Source: DATGIQ01 sp035295665 (GTDB taxonomy: Bacteria; Planctomycetota; Planctomycetia; Gemmatales; Gemmataceae). From it: 24,207 nt of DNA. The stretch lies in contig DATGIQ010000182.1 of assembly GCA_035295665.1 (NCBI GenBank), positions 1 through 24,207 of the forward strand, written 5' to 3'. Made by a program: the position numbers and the translations under genes. The notes below the pieces were generated by a model. The model ran no database searches and was not told where the DNA came from. It saw only the letters and a program-made list of their open reading frames with translations. Within the stretch, counting starts at the first letter, position 1, and the number at the start of each line of letters is the position of its first letter. Positions 1-8,564 of this stretch are shown here, piece after piece.

Positions 1-86
1 TGCGGGAAGTCCTCGGCGAACAAGGCAGCATAATCCGAAAGCCGTTGCAACACGGCCGCGTCCAGTTGAGGAGTGTAGGTTTTCAT
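1..86 (-). CDS. 5' end of a probable transposase gene (partial, runs off the left edge)
   Basis: Reading leftward from an ATG at 86-84, the frame stays open to the window edge and gives 28 residues beginning MKTYTPQLDAAVLQRLSDYA and ending in AEDFP. From memory this opening resembles N-termini of IS701/IS4-type transposases common in Gemmata-like planctomycetes, but 28 residues are too few for proof. No catalytic residues are visible because the gene continues outside the window. Its position, head-on against a WD40 gene that seems to lack its 5' part, fits an inserted element. It could instead be another small planctomycete gene of unknown function. Confidence 0.4.
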   Translation of the reverse strand, partial: MKTYTPQLDAAVLQRLSDYAALFAEDFP

Positions 87-141
87 CCTAATTTAGATAT
101 CCCGCATCCCAGAAGGATTCGGAACATCTAACGGAGTAGTA
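1..141 (-). mobile_element. possible end of an insertion sequence
   Basis: The stretch between the probable transposase start (86) and about 141 separates that gene from recognisable WD40 coding sequence. Translated in the WD40 frame, 97-141 gives no WD40-like sequence. From 142 the frame reads LTSGREVRTL, which is the typical end of a WD40 blade. This suggests the element ends near 141. The four bases CTAA at 142-145 could be a target-site copy, since IS701-type elements are known to duplicate four bases of this kind, but CTAA also occurs at 88-91 and 128-131. The other end is outside the window, so terminal repeats and duplication cannot be confirmed. Confidence 0.3.
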
Positions 142-159
142 CTAACTTCGGGCCGGGAA

Positions 160-2382
160 GTGCGGACCCTTGGCCCGGCCGCGCCAACAAATGGTGCCGC
201 TCTTTCGTTCGCCCTGGACCGGACCGGCCAACGACTCGCAGAAGCGCAAGATGGCGTACAGATCCGTAAGCTCGATTCTGGAGAGGTCCTCGCTTCGTGG
301 AAGTTGCCGGCTGTTTGGCACCTGGCCTGGAGCGACGACGGTCATTGGCTTGCCGCCGCAGGCAGTGATGGCCGCATTTACATCTTGGACACCGTTAGCC
401 CGCGGCAACACAGCGTCCTGGAGGGGCATGAGCTGTCGGCCGTAAAGGTTGCCTTCAATCACGCCGGCACGCTCCTGGCTTCCAGCGGTTGGGATAATCA
501 AACGCGGTTATGGGATACCCACAGTGGCAAAGAGCTGGTGATGGCCCAGGGATCCTTCCTGCAATTTAGCCCTGATGATCGATCGTTGGCCTACACCCGG
601 GGACGAGAAGTGGGCATCTGGAAAGTGAGCGAAGGCCGGGTTTGCCGCAAACTCTATGGCCACCAACCGACAAGTGGTGCAGCCCTCGTGCAGTTTAGCG
701 CCGACGGACAATTGCTAGCGTCCTCGGCAAATGACGGAGTCTCCCTGTGGGATACTCATACCCTCCGGCAAGTGGCCTATCTACCAGAGCTGGGGCGCAC
801 CATCGGGGTCCTATTTCCTTCCAAAGGCGATAGCCTGATCACTTCCGGTACCCGGGGGTTGTATCACTGGCCGCTCCGACCGGCTCCCGAGGGGAAGGAC
901 CACCGCCTGCTCCTGGGGCCGCCGCTCCGGATTCATGTGCCAGTTCAGCAACTGCTGGAGCGTGCCCAATGCGACCGAGAAGGGAACAAGCTTGCGGTCG
1001 TCGATATCTGGCAGCAAGTCGTCGTTTTAGACCTGCGCCGGCCCAGCCAACAGATTTTTTTGCGTGGCCATGCCAACGTGGGCCACCTGGCCATGAGTCC
1101 CGACGGCCGCTGGTTGACCACGGGAACCTTCAAAGGCAAAGACATTAAGATCTGGGATCTGGCCAGTAGCAACCCGCAGCAGGCGGTGTGGACGCTGTCT
1201 ACCGCCGATGATGCGAGCGCCCTGTTCAGTCCCGACGGCGAATGGTTGGTCGTGAACCAAAGCGATGCTTGCCGCTTTTATCGCGCCGGCTCCTGGCAGC
1301 CGGCTCAGGAGATCCGAAATGAGAAAATGGCGGGTCTGCCCACCGTGAGCGCCTTCACGCAGGACGGTCGGATGATGGCCGTGCATTTTGATGGACGGTA
1401 CCTCGACCTCCTCGATCCCGCCACCAGCCAGGAAATCGTGGCCCTTACGACGGTCCATACCCCGCTGCTCGGAGCCAGCACGTTCAGCCCCGATGGTAGT
1501 CTGCTCGCGGTAGGGACAAATGAAGGTATCCTCTACCTCTGGGACCTTCGTCGGCTTCGCCAAGAACTGGCGAACATGGGCCTCGACTGGCCGCAGCCAC
1601 CTTATCCCCCGGTAGACAGCGGTGCCGCGGCACAGTCCCTTCGGGTCGAGGTGGACCTGGGAAAAGAGCTGGGGCGCGTTCCGGGCGGTGACCATATCGA
1701 GATTGCGGTCAACAGCCTCCTCCTGGTCCTGAACCCTTTCAACTTCGAGGCATATTTCCAGCGTGGTCGGGCGTACGGCCGGCTCGGGGAATATCCGCAT
1801 GCCATCGCCGATTACAGCATGGCCCTGGCTCTGATGCCGGCCGGACACCCAGGCCGTGGCGAAGCTCTCTTCCGGCGGAGCAACAATTACCGGCATCTCT
1901 ACGATCCCTCCCGGGCGGAGGCCGATTTGCAAACGCTTGCGGCAGGCGATTTGGAGCTCCCGTTCGAGCTGAAGAGTGCAGCGGCCCGGCAGTGCAACGG
2001 TTTGGCCTGGCAGTGTGTCACGGGTCCGGAAGAGGAGCGGGACCTCACCCGAGCTCTTCCTCTGGCCGAGAAAGCCGTCGCATGGGCGCCGGAACTGGGG
2101 AGGAAGACGCTGGGCGTGGTCTACTATCGGCTGGGCCGATACCCCGAGGCGATCGTCCAATTGGAGCGCGACTTGCACGACACCCAGGGCCAGGCGGCGG
2201 CGTATGATCTGTTCTTCCTTGCGATGTGCCATGCCCGTCAAGGCGACGCCGCCAAGGCCCAGGATTGCCATGATCGTGCGCTGGACTGGATGCGGCAGAA
2301 GCAGGGCGATCTACCGCCTGGTGGGGAAACGGAATTGGCCAACTTCCGCGCCGAGGCCGAGTCCCTCCTGCGGAGCCGATAA
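160..2382 (+). CDS. WD40-repeat and TPR protein, probably N-terminally truncated
   Basis: The 740-residue product has an N-terminal WD40 beta-propeller region (about residues 1-480). Blade ends include TRLWDTHSG, VSLWDTHTL, IKIWDLAS and LYLWDLRRL. The segment LANMGLDWPQPPYPP then leads into tetratricopeptide-like helices (about 520-735), including FEAYFQRGRAYGRLGEYPHAIADY and a final NGLAWQ...ALPLAEKAVAWAPELG unit. In planctomycetes this WD40-linker-TPR layout usually forms the C-terminal half of Ser/Thr protein kinases or of large signalling scaffolds. No kinase domain is visible here. The GTG at 160 has no ribosome-binding site and falls inside a blade. The same frame upstream (142-159) still reads as WD40 sequence, so the start is probably artificial and the gene a 3' remnant after an insertion. 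Protein-protein scaffolding is inferred and the partner is unknown. Confidence 0.75.
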   Translation: MRTLGPAAPTNGAALSFALDRTGQRLAEAQDGVQIRKLDSGEVLASWKLPAVWHLAWSDDGHWLAAAGSDGRIYILDTVSPRQHSVLEGHELSAVKVAFNHAGTLLASSGWDNQTRLWDTHSGKELVMAQGSFLQFSPDDRSLAYTRGREVGIWKVSEGRVCRKLYGHQPTSGAALVQFSADGQLLASSANDGVSLWDTHTLRQVAYLPELGRTIGVLFPSKGDSLITSGTRGLYHWPLRPAPEGKDHRLLLGPPLRIHVPVQQLLERAQCDREGNKLAVVDIWQQVVVLDLRRPSQQIFLRGHANVGHLAMSPDGRWLTTGTFKGKDIKIWDLASSNPQQAVWTLSTADDASALFSPDGEWLVVNQSDACRFYRAGSWQPAQEIRNEKMAGLPTVSAFTQDGRMMAVHFDGRYLDLLDPATSQEIVALTTVHTPLLGASTFSPDGSLLAVGTNEGILYLWDLRRLRQELANMGLDWPQPPYPPVDSGAAAQSLRVEVDLGKELGRVPGGDHIEIAVNSLLLVLNPFNFEAYFQRGRAYGRLGEYPHAIADYSMALALMPAGHPGRGEALFRRSNNYRHLYDPSRAEADLQTLAAGDLELPFELKSAAARQCNGLAWQCVTGPEEERDLTRALPLAEKAVAWAPELGRKTLGVVYYRLGRYPEAIVQLERDLHDTQGQAAAYDLFFLAMCHARQGDAAKAQDCHDRALDWMRQKQGDLPPGGETELANFRAEAESLLRSR

Positions 2383-2540
2383 GAGCACCGCGTGGCAGGG
2401 CATTTCCTGGAATTGTCTTCGCAAAGCCGACCTGACAGCCGAGCGGCGGTCGCATAAAATAGCGTCTGTGCCTGCGCCGGTGGAACCGATGGATTGGTTT
2501 TCCTTCCTCATGCACGAACCGGTTGAGCGTGTCCGTTTTG

Positions 2541-2607
2541 GTTTAGCGGCGGTTCACACAACCGCGTGGGGCGCATCAGCGCGCAGCTGTGCGCACCGCC
2601 GCTAAAC
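2541..2607. repeat. palindromic intergenic repeat, family A copy 1
   Basis: GTTTAGCGGCGGT (2541-2553) is matched by its exact reverse complement ACCGCCGCTAAAC (2595-2607). The interior contains smaller hairpins (GGTTCACACAACC, GCGCAGCTGTGCGC). The outer arms and the segment AACCGCGTGGGG are shared with the copy at 6974-7036. It ends 37 bases before the preferred start codon of the next gene, so it would sit in that gene's 5' leader or promoter. There is no T-run after it, so it is not an obvious intrinsic terminator. Confidence 0.75.
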
Positions 2608-2644
2608 AATACAGTTTGAAACCCTCAGCATGGAGTTGAGCCGA

Positions 2645-5095
2645 ATGACCTTGACGCGCTGCGTTTGCCTTCCGGCAACGTTCTTGTTGGCCTTGCTCGG
2701 GGCTACGTCGACATGCTGGCTGATGCCGTCTCCAGTCCAAGCTGCCAAGCCAGAGGCGCACCTCGACTACAACCGCGATATCCGTCCGCTTCTTTCGAAC
2801 AACTGCTTCCAATGTCACGGTCCTGACTCGAAGCAGCGTCAGGCCGGCTTGCGGCTCGATGTCCGCACCGAGGCACTCAAGCCGACGGAATCGGGCCGGA
2901 AAGCGATCGTGCCCGGCAATGCCACCGCCAGCATGTTGGTTCGGCGCATCAACTCGACCAAACCCGACTTCGTCATGCCACCGCCCGACAGCAACAAAAA
3001 ACTCACCACCGCCGAGAAAGTATTGCTGGCGCGGTGGATCGACCAGGGGGCCGAATACCAGAGCTTGTGGTCCTTCGTGCCCCCCAGACGCCCGCCGCTG
3101 CCGAACGTGGCACGGACCGATTGGCCACGCAATGCCATCGATGCGTTTATCCTCCACCGGTTGGAAGCGGAAGGACTCGGCCCTTCTCCAGAAGCCGACC
3201 GAACCACCCTGATCCGCAGATTGACGTTGGACTTGACCGGCCTGCCGCCGACCCCTGCCGAGGTGGATGCTTTTGTCGGAGATGCCAGCCCCGATGCCTA
3301 TGCAAAAGTGGTGGATCGCCTGCTCGCCTCGCCGCATTTCGGTGAACGGCTCGCGGTCGATTGGCTCGATGCGGCCCGTTTCGCCGATACGCATGGCTAT
3401 CACATCGACAGTGCCCGGGACATGTCCCATTGGCGCGAATGGGTAATCCATGCTTTCAACAGCAATTTACCGTTCGATCAGTTCACGATCGAGCAATTGG
3501 CGGGCGACCTGTTGCCGGGCGCGACCGTGGAACAGCGCCTCGCCAGCGGCTTCAATCGCAACCACATGATCAATTTCGAGGGTGGGGCAATTCCGGAGGA
3601 GTACCATACCGCCTACATTATCGATCGGGTGAACACGACCACCATGGTTTGGCTGGGATTGACCGTGGCCTGCGCCCAATGCCACGATCACAAGTACGAT
3701 CCCATCACGCAAAAAGAGTACTACCAGCTCTATGCCTACTTCCACAACGTTCCAGAGAACGGGCTGGATGGCAGAGCTGGCAATGCCGCCCCGGTTTTGC
3801 GGACGGCTACGCCGGAACAGCAACAAAAACTCGACGCCTTGGCCGCTTCGATCCAGCAGGCGGAACGCACTGCCGGGGCGAACGGATCCACCCAGGACAA
3901 GCAGCTCAAGGAGGAGCTGGCCAAACTGCGCCAGGCCCGGGCAGAACTGGAAAAGCGGATTCCGACGACGATGATCATGCAGGAGATGCCCAAGCCCCGA
4001 GAAACGTTCCTGCTGGTCCGCGGACAATACGACAAAAAGGGGGAAAAAGTGACGGCCGGCGTGCCCGCTAGCTTGCCGCCGCTGCCGCCGGGGGCGCCGG
4101 CCAACCGCTTGGGACTCGCCCGCTGGCTCGTCGATCCAGAGCAGCCCTTGACGGCACGGGTCATCGTCAATCGGTACTGGCAAATGTTCTTTGGCACCGG
4201 CCTGGTCAAGACCGCCGAGGACTTCGGCTCGCAGGGGGAACTGCCCAGCCATCCGCAGCTTCTCGATTGGCTCGCTGTGGAGTTCATGAACCCGTCCAGT
4301 GCGCCCCTAGGCAGTGGGAGCAACAGGGCGTGGGACATCAAAGCCCTGCTTCGCTTGATCGTTACCTCCGCCACCTATCGGCAAGCATCCACGGTCACGC
4401 CCGCCCTGCTGGCAAAGGATCCGGAGAATCGCTTGCTGGCCCGCGGCCCGCGTCTCCGGCTTCAGGCCGAGTTCATCCGCGATCAAGCGTTGGCCATCAG
4501 CGGCTTGCTCAACGACACGATTGGCGGTCCCAGCGTATCGCCCTACCAACCGCCGGGGCTCTGGGAAGAATTGGCCTCACGCGAAGACGGCAAGAATTTC
4601 ACCGCCCAGACTTATGTGCAGAGCCACGGAAGAGACCTCTATCGGCGCACCATGTACACCTTCTGGAAACGGACGTCGCCACCGCCGACGTTGACGACCT
4701 TCGATGCCCCCGATCGTGAAACCTGCACCGTTCGTCGGCCACGCACCAATACACCCCTGCAGGCACTGGTGTTGATGAACGATCCGACGTATCTGGAAGC
4801 ATCGCGGAAGTTGGCAGAGCGTATCTTGACGGAAGCGGAGGGTGTGGAGGCACGCATCGCTTTGGCCTTCCGCCTGGCCACGGCTCGCCGGCCCCGATCT
4901 CCAGAGCTGGCTGTGCTCGGAAAGATCTTGGCGAAACAGTTGGAGGTCTATCACCGGGATAGGGAAGTAGCCCGGAAGCTGCTGAACGTTGGCGAATCCA
5001 AACACGATGAGAAGTTCGACGTAGCCGAGTTAGCGGCGTGGACGACGGTGGCCAGCGTGATTCTGAACCTCGATGAGACGGTGACAAAAGGGTGA
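2645..5095 (+). CDS. secreted planctomycete cytochrome-type protein (PSCyt1, DUF1549 and DUF1553 domains)
   Basis: The protein (816 residues from this start) has a signal peptide with hydrophobic core LPATFLLALLGATS and a cleavage region near VQAAKP. A PSCyt1 (planctomycete cytochrome C) domain follows, with heme-type motif CFQCH at about 54-58. Then comes a DUF1549/PSCyt2 region (about 155-370; motifs RLTLDLTGLPPTP, GERLAVDWLDAARFAD) with a second CxxCH (CAQCH, about 343-347). A helical linker (about 385-450) and a DUF1553/PSD1 domain (about 480-810; NRLGLARWLVDPEQPLTARVIVNR, ending AVWTT-like VASVILNLDET) complete it. The family is very abundant in planctomycetes and usually pairs with DUF1501 genes, as here. 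Its biochemical role is not established; periplasmic redox or polymer degradation has been suggested. The ATG at 2645 has GGAG nine bases upstream; the ATG at 2630 would add five residues. Confidence 0.93.
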   Translation: MTLTRCVCLPATFLLALLGATSTCWLMPSPVQAAKPEAHLDYNRDIRPLLSNNCFQCHGPDSKQRQAGLRLDVRTEALKPTESGRKAIVPGNATASMLVRRINSTKPDFVMPPPDSNKKLTTAEKVLLARWIDQGAEYQSLWSFVPPRRPPLPNVARTDWPRNAIDAFILHRLEAEGLGPSPEADRTTLIRRLTLDLTGLPPTPAEVDAFVGDASPDAYAKVVDRLLASPHFGERLAVDWLDAARFADTHGYHIDSARDMSHWREWVIHAFNSNLPFDQFTIEQLAGDLLPGATVEQRLASGFNRNHMINFEGGAIPEEYHTAYIIDRVNTTTMVWLGLTVACAQCHDHKYDPITQKEYYQLYAYFHNVPENGLDGRAGNAAPVLRTATPEQQQKLDALAASIQQAERTAGANGSTQDKQLKEELAKLRQARAELEKRIPTTMIMQEMPKPRETFLLVRGQYDKKGEKVTAGVPASLPPLPPGAPANRLGLARWLVDPEQPLTARVIVNRYWQMFFGTGLVKTAEDFGSQGELPSHPQLLDWLAVEFMNPSSAPLGSGSNRAWDIKALLRLIVTSATYRQASTVTPALLAKDPENRLLARGPRLRLQAEFIRDQALAISGLLNDTIGGPSVSPYQPPGLWEELASREDGKNFTAQTYVQSHGRDLYRRTMYTFWKRTSPPPTLTTFDAPDRETCTVRRPRTNTPLQALVLMNDPTYLEASRKLAERILTEAEGVEARIALAFRLATARRPRSPELAVLGKILAKQLEVYHRDREVARKLLNVGESKHDEKFDVAELAAWTTVASVILNLDETVTKG

Positions 5096-5123
5096 GAATG
5101 GTCGGTGAGAGGGAGAGCGAACC

Positions 5124-5377
5124 CTGCATCCACTGCCCCTTGAGGATCGAGTCACAGCACTCGAGCGACAGGTTGCTGAGTTAAAATGGCTCTTGTGAAT
5201 GGACATCGCCCGAAAGACTGGCGACGAACAATTGGAATGTTTACGGACGATCCGGGCATGCAGGACCTGCTCCACCAAGCCATGAGGCCGATCGTATGCG
5301 GGCTCGCAGCCGACGTGGCAAGACTGAACGGTCCAAATCAGGTTCTGCAACTTCGTGTCGAAAGCTGGTTGGAGTGA
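5124..5377 (+). pseudogene. small coiled-coil protein gene, apparently frameshifted
   Basis: Two overlapping frames look like halves of one small protein. Frame one (5124-5198) reads LEDRVTALERQVAELK, a short coiled-coil heptad pattern, then stops. It has no ATG or GTG start. Frame two (ATG at 5186 to stop at 5377, 63 residues) reads RPKDWRRTIGMFTDDPGMQD. From memory, planctomycetes encode many short proteins in which a LEDRVAALER-type coil is followed directly by a W-GMF-DDP-type tail. Adding one A in the run at 5183-5186 would join the two halves as ...AELK-MALVNG.... The product is therefore probably broken by a one-base deletion. Frame two might alternatively be made as a separate 63-residue protein. 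The rest of 5096-5417 shows nothing recognisable. Confidence 0.5.
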
Positions 5378-5417
5378 GAAACCTCCTTCCGATTCCGCGC
5401 AACTTGTGTCCCAAAGA

Positions 5418-6893
5418 ATGAAGACCATGAACCTGCATTACGAACATCATTTAGTGTTAACCCGTCGCCAACTGTTCGGCCGCACCGCCGCCGGCATCGG
5501 TACGGCCGCCCTGGCCTCCCTGCTCAACGAACGGTTGTTCGCCGCCGATGCTCCGGCGTCGTTGGAAACGCATGGCGTCCTGCCCGCGTTGCACTTCGCC
5601 CCGAAGGCCAAGCGCGTCATCTACCTGTTCATGTCCGGCGGGCCATCGCACATCGACCTGTTCGATTACAAGCCCAAGTTGCGCGAGCATCACGGCCAGG
5701 AGCTGCCCGGTTCCGTACGCATGGGACAACGCATTACCGGCATGACTTCCGGGCAGAAATCCTTCCCCTGCGTTGCACCGATGTTTCAATTCGCGCAGCA
5801 TGGCCAATGCGGCGCCTGGGTCAGCGAGCTGTTGCCGCACATCGCCACCGTGGTGGATGACATCGCCATCATCAAGTCGCTCAACACCGAAGCGATCAAC
5901 CACGACCCGGCCATCACGTACATCCAGACCGGCCACCAGCAGCCCGGCCGGCCAAGCCTGGGGGCCTGGTTGAGCTATGGCATCGGCAGCCTGAACCAAA
6001 ATCTGCCCGCCTTCGTCGTCATGATTTCCCAGGGGAGCGGCAACAAGACCGATCAACCGCTCTTCTCGCGGCTGTGGGGCAGCGGCTTCTTGCCGACGCA
6101 GCATCAGGGGGTCCGTTTCCATTCCGGCAGCGACCCGGTGCTCTACCTGTCCAATCCACCCGGTATCGACACCGCCAGCCGGCGGCGCATGCTCGACGGC
6201 ATGAAAGAGCTAAACGAACTGGCCGCGCAATCCTTCGGTGATCCCGAAATCAATACACGCATCGCCCAATACGAAATGGCCTTCCGCATGCAGACCTCGG
6301 TCCCCGAGTTGACCGATCTGTCCGGAGAGCCACAGCACATCCTCGATCTGTACGGCATCAAGGAGAACGGAGAGGACGGCGGCTTCGCGCGCAACTGTCT
6401 GCTGGCCCGCCGTATGGCCGAGCGCGGCGTCCGGTTCATTCAGCTCATGCACCGCGGCTGGGATCAGCATGGCCATTTACCGAAACAGATTCGGGGCCAA
6501 TGCAAAGACGTGGACAAGCCCTCAGCGGCCTTGATCCAGGACTTGAAGCAGCGCGGCTTGCTGGAAGATACCCTGGTGATCTGGGGCGGCGAGTTCGGAC
6601 GGACTGTCTACAGTCAGGGAGCCCTCACCAAGGACAATTATGGCCGCGATCACCACGGCCGCTGCTTCACAATGTTGATGGCCGGCGGCGGCATTCGTCG
6701 TGGCATCACCTATGGGGAGACCGATGATTATTGCTACAACATCGTCCGGGATCCCGTCCACATCCATGACTACAACGCCACCATCCTGCACTGCCTCGGC
6801 ATCGATCACACCAAGCTCACCTTCCGCTTCCAGGGACGCGATTTCCGTCTCACCGATGTGCATGGCAACGTGGTCCCCGGGCTGTTGGCGTAA
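5418..6893 (+). CDS. DUF1501 family Tat-exported protein
   Basis: The 491-residue protein starts with a twin-arginine signal (LTRRQLFGRTAAGIGTAAL, about residues 13-32) and belongs to the DUF1501 family, which is related to the alkaline phosphatase/sulfatase superfamily. Typical family segments are VIYLFMSGGPSHIDLFDYKP near the N-terminus, INHDPAITYIQTGHQQPGRPS in the middle, and LVIWGGEFGRT, NYGRDHH and HDYNATILHCLGIDH near the C-terminus. The HDYNATILH block is strongly conserved in the family. Its substrate is unknown. Genes of this family nearly always lie directly downstream of a DUF1549/DUF1553 gene, as here, which suggests a joint role outside the cytoplasm. The ATG at 5418 places the Tat motif close to the N-terminus; an in-frame ATG at 5355 would put 21 atypical residues ahead of it, and ATG 5427 is also possible. 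Confidence 0.93.
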   Translation: MKTMNLHYEHHLVLTRRQLFGRTAAGIGTAALASLLNERLFAADAPASLETHGVLPALHFAPKAKRVIYLFMSGGPSHIDLFDYKPKLREHHGQELPGSVRMGQRITGMTSGQKSFPCVAPMFQFAQHGQCGAWVSELLPHIATVVDDIAIIKSLNTEAINHDPAITYIQTGHQQPGRPSLGAWLSYGIGSLNQNLPAFVVMISQGSGNKTDQPLFSRLWGSGFLPTQHQGVRFHSGSDPVLYLSNPPGIDTASRRRMLDGMKELNELAAQSFGDPEINTRIAQYEMAFRMQTSVPELTDLSGEPQHILDLYGIKENGEDGGFARNCLLARRMAERGVRFIQLMHRGWDQHGHLPKQIRGQCKDVDKPSAALIQDLKQRGLLEDTLVIWGGEFGRTVYSQGALTKDNYGRDHHGRCFTMLMAGGGIRRGITYGETDDYCYNIVRDPVHIHDYNATILHCLGIDHTKLTFRFQGRDFRLTDVHGNVVPGLLA

Positions 6894-6973
6894 CCACTCG
6901 ACACCCAGACAAGGAGAGGGGGAGAAGATGCAGGTCTCCTTGTCTGGTACACGGTCCCGTTCATGCTGTCTGC

Positions 6974-7036
6974 TTAGCGGCGGTTCGCAGAACCGCACGG
7001 GGATGTGCCCCACGCGGTTCTGCGAACCGCCGCTAA
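6974..7036. repeat. palindromic intergenic repeat, family A copy 2
   Basis: The left arm (6974-7002) and right arm (7008-7036) pair over 23 bases without mismatch, then two mismatches, then GGGG/CCCC, around a five-base loop. Each arm is itself palindromic: GCGGTTC-TGC-GAACCGC can fold alone, so the element can form either one long hairpin or two small ones. It lies between the convergent ends of the DUF1501 gene (6893) and the MCE gene (7082). A bidirectional barrier to transcription is plausible, although neither side has a T-tract. Confidence 0.85.
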
Positions 7037-7081
7037 ACCATAACGGACGCCTTCAGCCGGACCGTGTATGGGTGTCTAAAT

Positions 7082-8488
7082 TCACGGGCCGGAGCCGCGC
7101 TGCCAGGAAGAAGGGCCTTCCTTCAGGCCGCTGCTGGGACTGATCGCGCCGCCGACACCGAGAGATTCCGGGTGTCGAGCCACCTTATCGGCAAACACCT
7201 CGAAGTCGCGCAGGATCCGATCCACCCGCGGCATGGCCCGGGCCAGCATACAGGCGGCATCGTTGATGTTGGTGTAGAGCGACGGATCGAGCAGAAAGCG
7301 GCGCAACGTCCCATCGCCCTGGTCCACGGCCCGTAGCAATTCCCGGACATCGGTCATCGTCCGGTTCAATTTCTCCGCACTTTCGTCGAAGTTCTTCATG
7401 ATCGCGCTACTGCGCTCGGCCATCGGCTTGGTCGCTTGCTGAAGGTTGCTGAAGACCTCATTGGCGCGCGTCACCGAATCATCGATCCGCTGGATGGTCT
7501 TGCGGCTTTCCTTGATAAGATCCTCGGTGTTCCGGCTCATGCTTTCCAGGTTCTTGGTGCCGTCCGAGACGTTTTTCAGCGTACGGGCCAGGTTCCGCTG
7601 GTTTTCGTCGTTGAACACATTGGCGACACGGACGACGGCATCGTTGAGGCTGTCCAGCGTCTTGACCACCTTGTCCTGATTCGTTTGCAGCAAGACATCG
7701 AGACGTTCACCCAGCCGGCCCCAATTGCGGGCGGTCACCTGGATTTCGTCGTTCGTGCGGCGCAGCTCGGGGATCATCTTGTCGGTGTCGCTGCCCAGGT
7801 CCCGGTAGATCCGTAGGGTTTCTTCCATGAGCGGAGTCAGCTTGTCGAAACGCTCCAGGATCCGGGTCAGATCGATGAACGCTTGTTGGGCCGACGGGGA
7901 AATCTTGGCAAGCTCTTGGAGAATTGCGCCGATATTGGGTTGCGAGACGCCGGTAAACTCCGTGCCGGGCTTGGCCGGCATCCGAGCGGGTGGCGGGTTG
8001 GCAGGGAGCGGCTGGCCGGCGGGAGCCTGAGCTACCTGAAACGATACCGGCTGAATCGGGGCTTCTCCCACCTTACGCTGCGGTTTTTCTTCCGCAGGAT
8101 GGTTCTCGGCAGAACGGGATACAAAGTCGATGCTCGTGTCGCCGCTTAGCGCACCTTGAACCAGCACCGGCCGATCATCCTGATAAAGCACATGGGGCCG
8201 ATCGATGCGGATGGTGATGCGGACTTTGCCGGTCTTATCGTCGAGCTCGACTTTTTGGACCTGACCGATGCGCACACCAGAGCGGCGCACCGGCGTCCCC
8301 TCGGCAACCCCCGGTGCGTAGTCGAAGACGACGGTGTACGTATCCTGCGCCTTGAACAGCGTACCGGAACCGCCGAAGAGCGTGACCAAAATGGCCAGCA
8401 GAACGATCGACGCCAGCACAAAGATTCCGATGCGAAAAGTCAGTTGCTCGTTCGCGGTCGGCATCTGCATCTCCGGTACGGTCCGCAC
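7082..8488 (-). CDS. mlaD: MlaD-like MCE-domain substrate-binding protein of a lipid ABC transporter
   Basis: The 468-residue protein has one N-terminal membrane helix (about 18-40, FRIGIFVLASIVLLAILVTL) and a single MCE domain (about 50-125) with PGVAEGTPVRRSGVRIGQV and QGALSGDTSIDFV. A Pro/Ala-rich linker (about 130-170) follows, then a long alpha-helical region (about 180-420), and a C-terminus with RDFEVFADKVARHPESLGV, typical of planctomycete members. MCE proteins form rings that pass phospholipids across the envelope together with MlaE and MlaF. Escherichia coli MlaD has only about 180 residues; this tail is much longer, as in proteins where the helices build a tunnel. It is the third gene of a leftward operon, 76 bases after the ATPase gene. 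ATGs at 8470 and 8464 are alternative starts. Confidence 0.88.
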   Translation of the reverse strand: MRTVPEMQMPTANEQLTFRIGIFVLASIVLLAILVTLFGGSGTLFKAQDTYTVVFDYAPGVAEGTPVRRSGVRIGQVQKVELDDKTGKVRITIRIDRPHVLYQDDRPVLVQGALSGDTSIDFVSRSAENHPAEEKPQRKVGEAPIQPVSFQVAQAPAGQPLPANPPPARMPAKPGTEFTGVSQPNIGAILQELAKISPSAQQAFIDLTRILERFDKLTPLMEETLRIYRDLGSDTDKMIPELRRTNDEIQVTARNWGRLGERLDVLLQTNQDKVVKTLDSLNDAVVRVANVFNDENQRNLARTLKNVSDGTKNLESMSRNTEDLIKESRKTIQRIDDSVTRANEVFSNLQQATKPMAERSSAIMKNFDESAEKLNRTMTDVRELLRAVDQGDGTLRRFLLDPSLYTNINDAACMLARAMPRVDRILRDFEVFADKVARHPESLGVGGAISPSSGLKEGPSSWQRGSGP

Positions 8489-8564
8489 AGCCAGGCTTTG
8501 GGCGGCACGCCTTTCGAAGACTCAGGACGTGCCACGCAGTAGCAAGACTTTAGTTTCCTTAGCC

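Noticed and set aside
1027..2271. 414-residue open frame on the minus strand opposite the WD40/TPR gene
   Set aside because: The plus-strand frame shows recognisable WD40 and TPR repeats over the same span; the antisense product has no recognisable motif.
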